Shown here piece after piece: positions 26,164 through 33,168 of a DNA stretch of 64,000 nt. Location: the NCBI RefSeq assembly GCF_029873255.1, contig NZ_CP123622.1, positions 962,501-1,026,500 on the forward strand. Reading direction: 5' to 3'. Numbering within the stretch: position 1 is the first letter of the stretch; the number at the start of each line of letters is the position of its first letter. The notes beneath the pieces are model-generated. The model made no database searches and was not told the origin of the DNA. It worked only from the letters and a program-made list of their open reading frames with translations. A program made the translations under genes and the position numbers. The stretch is from Pigmentibacter sp. JX0631. GTDB lineage: Bacteria > Bdellovibrionota_B > Oligoflexia > Silvanigrellales > Silvanigrellaceae.

Positions 26164-28194
26164 ATGAATAAAATAAATTTTATAAAAATAAATTCTATAT
26201 CCAAAGTATTCTTAATTGGACTATTGCTTCGTTTATTTTGTCTATCTTATGATAATACTCTTTATTTAAGTAAATATTTCATTCCTTTTATCGATTGGAG
26301 TATCCTTCATCCTTTCGAAAATCCTTGGAAAGAGTTTCCACCTGTTTATTTTCCATACGGTTCATTTATTTATCTTTCATTGTTATTATCAAAAGCATTT
26401 GGTTATCTCATTTTTGGAGCCAGTTCATTAGGAGATACTGTCCTTAGCAATATTTTTATTAAAGCACCTCTCTTTTTATTTGACATATTACTATATAAAG
26501 TAATTGAAAAATTTACACATTCCAACAAGAATATCAATTATTTTTATTGGTTAAACCCTATTGTGATTTATGTTACTTATATTCTAGGATCAATTGATAT
26601 TGTTTCTATGTCTTTGTGTTTTTTGTCGTTACTTTTATTAGTTAGAAAACAGTATATTGCTTCTAGTATAGTTTTATCACTAGCTTGTTTGAGTAAATTT
26701 CATATATTTATTATTTATCCATTTATGCTCGCTTACATATATAGGTCTAATTTTTTATCAACTTCAATATTAAAAATAACAAAATCTATTCTAGTTTTTT
26801 TAATAATACTCTTTATTGGTCTTATTCCTATTTTACAAAGCGGACATTTATTATACGTATCCTTTGCTTCACCCCAAGCACTAAGTATTTTTTCACTTGC
26901 CTACAAAATAGATGATTCCTCATACTTATTTTATGGATTACTGTTCTTGTCAATTATTTTATATCGGCTTGTTTTTTCAGCTAATATTAATGAAAGAGGA
27001 TTGATTTTTGGAAGCAGTATTATTTTTTCTCTTTTAATCATTATAACACCGCCAGTAGCTAATTGGTATATTTGGTTAGTTCCTTTTTATTGCATATTCT
27101 TCATAATGTATAGCAATTCTCCAAAAAAACTATACTATTTATTTATCGCAACTTATACAGTAAAGTTCATAATTTTAAGTCATTTTAAAAATACCCCTAT
27201 TATTATGAATTCCTTTTTAATAACAGCTCTTCAGTCAATAGTAATTTTAATTGCAATTTACATGTGGATTCTTGTAATTATACATGACTGCCCCATAGGA
27301 AAAAAAATAAAACCAATTGTAATTGGGATATCAGGAAATTCAGCCGCCGGTAAAAATACTTTAAGTTTTGTCATTTCCAAACTATTTGAACAAAAAGCTC
27401 TCACAGTAATCGATGGAGATGACTATCATAAATGGGAAAGAGGAAATGAAAGATGGGAAAAAATAACTCATTTAGATCCCAAAGCTAATAACCTCCATTA
27501 TTTATTTACCCACCTTACAAATATTTTTAGAGGAAGATCTATTTATAAAACTTTTTACGATCATAGTAATGGTAAATTTACACCATTTAAAGAAGTAAGA
27601 TCTTCACCAGCAATTGTACTTCAAGGACTTCATATTTTTTATCAAGCAAAACTTCGCAGATATATTGACATTAAAATTTTTCTTGATCCAAGTGATGAAA
27701 TTATTTTATATTGGAAAATAAATAGAGATGTCAATGAAAGAAACTATAAACTCAATGACGTATTGAAATCCATTGAAAGAAGATATGAAGACACTAAAAA
27801 ATATATTACTCCTCAGAAGCAATATGCTGATTGGATAATAAATTATTTCCCATTGCATGAAATATCTAGAGAAGAAATTTTAGCTGGTAAAAAACCAATA
27901 CTAGCAGTAAAACATATTCTATATAATGACTTTCCAAGTGATGAACTTTCGCATGCTCTTTTAAGCTCTTGTAATGTTGAAATTAAAGTTAATTCCTTTC
28001 AAAATGACATTAATAAAATTGAAATAACCATTCTTCAAGAGCCTAGTGCACATGATATTTACAAAGCATCTATTGTACTTTTTGATAATTTGCCATCGTT
28101 ACTTCGTTTAAGTCACCCTCCAAAATGGAGTTCTGGTTTTCAAGGTATCAATCAACTCATTTTTTTAATCCTAATCAATAAGAGTTATATGTAA
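26164..28194 (+). CDS. Membrane glycosyltransferase (GT-C-like) fused to a uridine-kinase-like domain
   Basis: Residues 1-375 form a multi-pass membrane domain (about ten segments) with a loop rich in aromatic residues (WSILHPFENPWKEFPPVYF) after TM1, as in GT-C mannosyltransferases using lipid-phosphate donors. Residues about 384-590 are a phosphoribulokinase/uridine kinase-type P-loop domain: GISGNSAAGKNT (about 388-399), then VIDGDDYHKWER, and IVLQGLHIFY. The residue after the Walker A Lys is Asn rather than Ser/Thr. A third region (about 600-676) is unrecognised. The fusion suggests coupled phosphorylation and transfer. The end overlaps the next gene start. The GT-C call rests on topology. 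Confidence 0.7.
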   Translation: MNKINFIKINSISKVFLIGLLLRLFCLSYDNTLYLSKYFIPFIDWSILHPFENPWKEFPPVYFPYGSFIYLSLLLSKAFGYLIFGASSLGDTVLSNIFIKAPLFLFDILLYKVIEKFTHSNKNINYFYWLNPIVIYVTYILGSIDIVSMSLCFLSLLLLVRKQYIASSIVLSLACLSKFHIFIIYPFMLAYIYRSNFLSTSILKITKSILVFLIILFIGLIPILQSGHLLYVSFASPQALSIFSLAYKIDDSSYLFYGLLFLSIILYRLVFSANINERGLIFGSSIIFSLLIIITPPVANWYIWLVPFYCIFFIMYSNSPKKLYYLFIATYTVKFIILSHFKNTPIIMNSFLITALQSIVILIAIYMWILVIIHDCPIGKKIKPIVIGISGNSAAGKNTLSFVISKLFEQKALTVIDGDDYHKWERGNERWEKITHLDPKANNLHYLFTHLTNIFRGRSIYKTFYDHSNGKFTPFKEVRSSPAIVLQGLHIFYQAKLRRYIDIKIFLDPSDEIILYWKINRDVNERNYKLNDVLKSIERRYEDTKKYITPQKQYADWIINYFPLHEISREEILAGKKPILAVKHILYNDFPSDELSHALLSSCNVEIKVNSFQNDINKIEITILQEPSAHDIYKASIVLFDNLPSLLRLSHPPKWSSGFQGINQLIFLILINKSYM

Positions 28195-28841
28195 TGCAAC
28201 TACCAACTTTCGTTAGACATAGAGTTAATAGTATAAAAGATTTAAGTAATCATGCGCCAAACTGGGGAGCTGAAATTGATATTCGATCAAATGTTAATAT
28301 CCCAGGGGAGCTTCATCTTTCCCATGATCCATGGACATTAGGAGATAATTTTGACTTATGGCTCAATGCTTTTGTAAAATTAAATATTTCTGGGCCACTT
28401 ATTCTCAATACTAAAGAAGATGGATTAGAATCAATTCTAATAGAAAAACTTCAAGAAAGAAAAATAACTAATTATTTTTTTCTTGATACTACTCCTCCAA
28501 CTCTTATAAAATATGCTTTTGGTCTGAATATTAGAAATTTTGCTATTAGAGTATCTCAGTTTGAGAATGTCGAAAATGCTTTATTATTTAAAGATCACGT
28601 AGATTGGGTTTGGTTAGATTGTTTTGCTGGTGTCCCTGTAGACATAAACATATTAAAGCCAATCTTACTGCATTTTAAAGTGTGTATTGTTTCACCTGAA
28701 CTCCAATCATGTCAATTAGAAGATAATTATTTAAAATTTCTTCCTCTAGTTCAAAAAGCTAAGTTAATTTGCACAAAGTCTCCTAATTTTTGGTTAAATA
28801 AAATGTTAGACAATAATAAATCTAGAGAAGTCCAGTATTAA
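28194..28841 (+). CDS. GDPD/PI-PLC-like phosphodiesterase-fold protein
   Basis: The 215-residue protein starts with FVRHRVN (about 6-12), then GAEIDIRS (about 26-33) and HLSHDPW (about 42-48), which follow the glycerophosphodiesterase pattern H-R, E-x-D and HD. LILNTKEDG (about 71-79) fits the next strand, and the remaining alternating strands and helices fit a TIM barrel. At 215 residues it is shorter than most GDPDs and has no signal peptide. It is the last rightward gene of the cassette, overlapping the fusion gene by one base. It may hydrolyse a phosphodiester or have been recruited to another reaction on a sugar-phosphate; this part is inference. Confidence 0.65.
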   Translation: MQLPTFVRHRVNSIKDLSNHAPNWGAEIDIRSNVNIPGELHLSHDPWTLGDNFDLWLNAFVKLNISGPLILNTKEDGLESILIEKLQERKITNYFFLDTTPPTLIKYAFGLNIRNFAIRVSQFENVENALLFKDHVDWVWLDCFAGVPVDINILKPILLHFKVCIVSPELQSCQLEDNYLKFLPLVQKAKLICTKSPNFWLNKMLDNNKSREVQY

Positions 28842-28860
28842 TTATCAATTTTCAAAAAAT

Positions 28861-30783
28861 TTAGAAACGTTTCATTAAAACTAATGGCAAAGAATAAATA
28901 TTATTAATAATTTTCCATTCCTTCCAACCATTTTTAATCAGTTCAGGTATTAAACTTGTACTATTTGGATGAATAACTAACACTTTAATATTTGAATTAT
29001 TTTGTATACAATGAATTAAATCTTGAGAAGGCTTACAATATAAAACTTGATCATAAATCAATCTAGAACTTAAATATTGTTTTATAGTATAATCATTAAT
29101 GATAACTGAAAATACAATATAACTTGGATCTATAACAAACTCATTCCCTGCCAATCCATTGGCTTTTAATTCCTTAAAAACAAGATCATAATTGACTGGA
29201 AATTGAGAAATAACTCCATTCTTATAAATAGGCAAGTTATTTTTAATAGAATCTCCTAAATTAATTTTTACAAATTTTATTTGATAAATATTATACAAAT
29301 TATAACAAATTATAAATATTAAAACAAATGCTGTATATTTATGAAAATATTTATAAATTAAAGACACTATGTAAACAAAGCCTAAAACAAAAAATGGAGC
29401 TACATACTCTGCTTGATATCTCCCCCCCCCCCAGAGAGTACAATTTATAGAGTAAAATAAGCAATATCCAAGAATAAATAACATTAGAGCTAATAAATGA
29501 TTTAATATATTTTTTCTTGCAGTTGGAATAAATGAAAACAATGCAATTACCACCCCACCAATTCCAATTGCATTAGAGATAGATAAATATGGTATTTCAG
29601 TTCTAAAAGATAATATAATTCGTTCTAATACATTATAGTGTAAAGGAATAAAAAAACACTCACCGGGCGAATAAGAAGCAGGAGAAGATGAATATAACAA
29701 TCTAATTATATAAGGAATAGCAGACAGAATAGGTAATAAAAAAATTAATAAATTTTTATAAGTATAATTATATTCTCTTCTTTTAATAATTATGAGTATA
29801 AAAATTGGTATAACTGCTAAAATAGCTGTATGACGAATTAAAGTAAAAATTGAGATAATAGAAACTATTCTTATTATATTTTCAATTGTAAGAGAGCTAC
29901 TATATTTATAGATAAATAGTAATGACAAACTCCAAGCACAACCAGACCAAATAGAGAACTCAAGTATAGTAGATGAATACCATAGAACAGGAATAGTAAC
30001 AACACATAAACTTGATAGAAAAGATAAAAAAAATGAAAAATTATTTCTTATAATTTTAAAGACTGTAAAGCCTAAAAGTAATAAACATAAAATTTGAGGA
30101 AGGAAAAATTGATAATTATTCACCAAACTAATAGAACTAAAAAAAGACGGAAGCAGAGTTCTTAGAGGTGGATGAAATTCAGTAAAACTATAACCACCAA
30201 AATACCTAAAAGAAAACAAATAAAGAAAAATAAAAATACAATTAAAAAAAACATAAATATGCCATGTTTTTTTTAATAATTTATTATGAATAATAAACAA
30301 AACATAAAAAAACATAATTAAACCAATATTTACAAAAAAAAGAGGCCACTTAAAAAAAAGACTATCTATATTTAATTGTGAATATATATCAAACTTAGAT
30401 AAATGATATAATATATTTTTAGTTATTTCTATCGAATAAAATTTTGAAAAATAAGCATGATATATTTGATCTCCAGTTAATGAAAAATCAAACAATTCAT
30501 TATACGAAAAAAGAATTAAAAAAAACAAAATACCTAAGATAACGATAATATCTATTTTTCTAAGAACAATTACATCTTTATATTTTTCATTAGTCAGTGA
30601 TAAATATAATAATAAATTCATTATTGACAACAAAATAAAAGGCTCAAAAAAAATAATTATCTTATTTGTACTAGGTATAATAAGTAAAATATTAAAGCCG
30701 CGTTGTAATGTGTAACTAAATATAAAACATAATAATATAATTTTAAACCAGTTTAAATTTATATAAATTAGATTTTCTTTCAT
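28861..30783 (-). CDS. Membrane glycosyltransferase-like protein (GT-C/GT39-like) with in-frame G11 tract
   Basis: A 640-residue polytopic inner-membrane protein with about 12-14 hydrophobic segments and a C-terminal soluble part (about 520-640). TM1 is followed by loops with acidic residues (FDFSLTGDQIYHAYF, FTEFHPPLRT), the layout of GT-C enzymes. It is the only leftward gene in the IS-bracketed cassette. Codons 451-454 (Trp-Gly-Gly-Gly) are encoded by a T followed by eleven G (complement of 29422-29432). Loss or gain of one G would frameshift the last 186 residues. As sequenced the frame is open. The donor is probably a polyprenyl-phosphate sugar; function is inferred from topology only. 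Confidence 0.75.
   Translation of the reverse strand: MKENLIYINLNWFKIILLCFIFSYTLQRGFNILLIIPSTNKIIIFFEPFILLSIMNLLLYLSLTNEKYKDVIVLRKIDIIVILGILFFLILFSYNELFDFSLTGDQIYHAYFSKFYSIEITKNILYHLSKFDIYSQLNIDSLFFKWPLFFVNIGLIMFFYVLFIIHNKLLKKTWHIYVFFNCIFIFLYLFSFRYFGGYSFTEFHPPLRTLLPSFFSSISLVNNYQFFLPQILCLLLLGFTVFKIIRNNFSFFLSFLSSLCVVTIPVLWYSSTILEFSIWSGCAWSLSLLFIYKYSSSLTIENIIRIVSIISIFTLIRHTAILAVIPIFILIIIKRREYNYTYKNLLIFLLPILSAIPYIIRLLYSSSPASYSPGECFFIPLHYNVLERIILSFRTEIPYLSISNAIGIGGVVIALFSFIPTARKNILNHLLALMLFILGYCLFYSINCTLWGGGRYQAEYVAPFFVLGFVYIVSLIYKYFHKYTAFVLIFIICYNLYNIYQIKFVKINLGDSIKNNLPIYKNGVISQFPVNYDLVFKELKANGLAGNEFVIDPSYIVFSVIINDYTIKQYLSSRLIYDQVLYCKPSQDLIHCIQNNSNIKVLVIHPNSTSLIPELIKNGWKEWKIINNIYSLPLVLMKRF
29422..29432 (-). 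repeat. Poly-G tract of 11 inside a coding sequence (probable contingency locus)
   Basis: Eleven consecutive C on the plus strand (G on the coding strand) fall inside a membrane glycosyltransferase gene. In sequence of roughly 30% G+C such a run is very unlikely by chance. Long G tracts in surface-glycan genes are the classical substrate for slipped-strand phase variation, as in Campylobacter, Helicobacter and Neisseria. The length here keeps the frame open (ON). Confidence 0.75.
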
Positions 30784-31007
30784 AAAATTTGTTTGAAAAT
30801 AAGTTTTGATAATTAACCCCTTTCATGTTAAGTGATTTATCAAGATTATCTTTAGCCTCATCAGATTGACTAAAAATATGTTACTTTGTTTTGAAGAGTT
30901 TCAGCTTTCAAAGGAAAGTCCTCAAAAGCTTTATATAAACAGTAACTTATTTAAGCTCCAAAAAAATACTATATATTACTTTTGTTAAAGAGGAAGAATA
31001 AATGAGA

Positions 31008-31758
31008 GCATAACATTTATTGACAAATATAATAATATTTGCTATCAGCATCTCTGCTGGGACTGAAGATGAAATAATAATAGAGCGGAAAGAAGTATCT
31101 TCTTGCGAGTTATCTGAACCTTTAAATATAGAAGAATTAGGATATACCCATGTAGCACAAATAGAAATATTAAAAGATATTACTGAAAATAAAATACACC
31201 ATCAAACAAAATTAATAAGATCTAACACAATATGCCCTTCTTGCGGAAAAACAACTAATAAACATGGTACTTTTACTTCAAATTTTCATTCTGTATTTAG
31301 TGATCATAAAGTTCAAATTCAAAGAAGAAATTGCAATTGTGGTTGGACAAATAAGTTTACGCTTGAGGGGCTATTTGGGTCTGCATTTCACCCTGATCTA
31401 TTGAAATTGCAGTGTGAATTTGGTTCAGATAATAGTTTTAAGCGAGCAGAAAATCTTTTAAAAGCTCTAAATACAAGACATCGTCCAGTAAATAATCATG
31501 TTCGTATTTCAAAAACAATTGAAAAAATAGGTTCTATAATAGGAGAATTTAAGACAGAAAATCCTGTGCAAACAGAAAATTATGGCATGGAAATAGCAAA
31601 GATTGCAAAGAAAAACTTTTATATATCAGAAATGAATTGGGAGAAATAGAAAATAAGAAGTTAAATAATTTAACTGAATACCTTGTTAGGAATGAACATT
31701 ACCTTATAAATTATGAAGAACAAAGGAATAATAATCTTCCCTATACCAGCAATGTAAT
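31008..31758 (+). pseudogene. Decayed ISKra4-like transposase copy
   Basis: This stretch is almost identical to the left copy starting at 19571 but has three defects. First, a net loss of 48 bases near the 5' end removes the ATG of the intact copy. Second, a 424-base deletion joins the two GTGCAAA repeats found at 20177 and 20601 of the left copy (junction at 31566-31572), shifting the frame. Third, similarity stops at about 31758, where the left copy continues to the catalytic Glu region. An N-terminal open frame of about 209 codons survives (zinc-finger part) but no catalytic core. The near-identity of the rest suggests recent decay. 30784-31007 before it holds no gene I can support. Confidence 0.85.
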
Positions 31759-31775
31759 ATTAGAGAATTACAACT

Positions 31776-31805
31776 AACCAATATAATACATTGATTATAT
31801 TGGTT
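31776..31805. terminator. Strong 11-bp hairpin next to the IS remnant
   Basis: AACCAATATAA (31776-31786) and TTATATTGGTT (31795-31805) are perfect complements around an eight-base loop, followed by TTAAAATAAATT. It could terminate transcription coming from the IS remnant or serve as a binding site. The T-run is short, so factor-independent termination is not certain. Confidence 0.45.
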
Positions 31806-31882
31806 TTAAAATAAATTATTAAGAAAAGCTAAATCATCCCGATAACCGTACATGCTACTTAATGCAAAGGGAGGACTTCACT

Positions 31883-33097
31883 TTGGTAATTAAAAAAGTG
31901 GCTCAAAAATCTACTGATTCCTTGGCTTCTATTAGAATGTTTCTTGTGGAAAATAGTAGAACAAATTCAGCAAAAGAAGTCAGAAATAATGTCCTAGTAG
32001 CATATAAAAATCTTTCTGAGGTTGAGAAAGATTATTGTAGTAAATTTACAGCAGATCTTCTTCTTTCAAAATTTAAAAGACATGATAAATTCACAGAATA
32101 TCTTCATTCCTACATAATGCTTTCAGCACAAGAAAAAGATTGGGATCATACTTTAAAACTTTATGATCTTCTTTTGAAAGAAGAAAACTCTTACTTTTTT
32201 ATCAAAAAGTTAAGTGAAGCATTGATTGAATTAGTGAATCATGAATTCGAAAATGAATTTATAAATGAAACTATGTTAGCTCACTATCTTACCTTACTTG
32301 TTAATATTGCAATTACAAATCATAGTTTAATAGAAAAAAACAAGTATGATAGAATTCAAATAGAAGGTATTATAGATTATATTTCTTCTAATATTATAGC
32401 TATGTGCAATGTTAATAGTATTGAAATAAGAATTGCAGCAGTTATTCTCCTCAATAAAATTTCAGGAAAAGGGAATTACAATCTCCAAAAAATTCTTTCT
32501 CGATTTGGTCAGACTTTATTGGAGCATATTTTTCAAAAATATTTTCAAAATGCTGAAAGCAAAGATATTGCATTTAATTTTTTTAATGCTCATTTTGAAA
32601 TATTCATTTCTAGTTCCCCTTATTTGGCAGAAATGACTAATTCTGTTATGCAAAGTCAAATGTTAAAAAATGAGAAAGTTTTTTTAGACTTTCTAGTTCA
32701 CTATATAGATAATCATCATAATAATATAGATGTTTTAAAGTCATTATCAATTCATCTATCTTTTCTTCTTAGAAGAAGCTGTGATTTAAATAAACAAGAT
32801 TTAATTAGATATTTAATAGATCTTATCTTTAAAAATCTTGAATTAATTCAAAATAATTCAGAAATTTTATTTGTAGAAAGCTTTGAAAATGTTATAGAAA
32901 TTTTGTCAAAAGTCCATTCTAAAAATATTAGAGAAGCGATAAATTTAATAACAAAATATTACCTAGATAAAAATAAAAAACAGACCAAGACACCTAATAA
33001 TAAAATAATAAATATTTCCTCTAAAAGATTAAAAAAATCTACCCAAAAAGATGAAAATAAAAGTTACTTTGATGAGATCTTTCTTTTGGCAAAATAA
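31883..33097 (+). CDS. Helical-repeat protein of unknown function, 404 aa
   Basis: The start is probably the TTG at 31883, with GGGAGG placed 8 bases before it; an ATG at 31862 in the same frame has no ribosome site and contains that SD in its own codons. The product is almost entirely alpha-helical, with repeating helix pairs rich in Leu, Ile and Asn suggesting a HEAT/TPR-like solenoid. It has no membrane segment, signal or catalytic motif. The C-terminal 40 residues are basic. It lies between the decayed IS copy and the cyclase gene, in the same orientation as the latter. A scaffold role is only inference. Confidence 0.6.
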   Translation: MVIKKVAQKSTDSLASIRMFLVENSRTNSAKEVRNNVLVAYKNLSEVEKDYCSKFTADLLLSKFKRHDKFTEYLHSYIMLSAQEKDWDHTLKLYDLLLKEENSYFFIKKLSEALIELVNHEFENEFINETMLAHYLTLLVNIAITNHSLIEKNKYDRIQIEGIIDYISSNIIAMCNVNSIEIRIAAVILLNKISGKGNYNLQKILSRFGQTLLEHIFQKYFQNAESKDIAFNFFNAHFEIFISSSPYLAEMTNSVMQSQMLKNEKVFLDFLVHYIDNHHNNIDVLKSLSIHLSFLLRRSCDLNKQDLIRYLIDLIFKNLELIQNNSEILFVESFENVIEILSKVHSKNIREAINLITKYYLDKNKKQTKTPNNKIINISSKRLKKSTQKDENKSYFDEIFLLAK

Positions 33098-33168
33098 CAC
33101 ATTTTTTCCTATTTGTTGAACTTTGAAATATCCATAATAGTAGAAAGAAAATACTAAAAGGATTCGCA

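Larger units (their letters stand above)
19571..31758 (+). mobile_element. Glycan cassette between two direct ISKra4-like copies (composite-element-like)
   Basis: Two nearly identical IS sequences in the same orientation bracket about 10 kb of polysaccharide genes. The left copy starts to match at 19571 (GCATAACATTTATTGACA) and looks intact. The right copy starts at 31008 with the same bases and ends its match at 31758. Between them lie eight glycan genes, seven rightward and one leftward. The layout resembles a composite transposon or an IS-mediated tandem arrangement in which the right copy later decayed. I could not identify terminal inverted repeats or target duplications, so actual mobility is inference. 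Confidence 0.5.
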
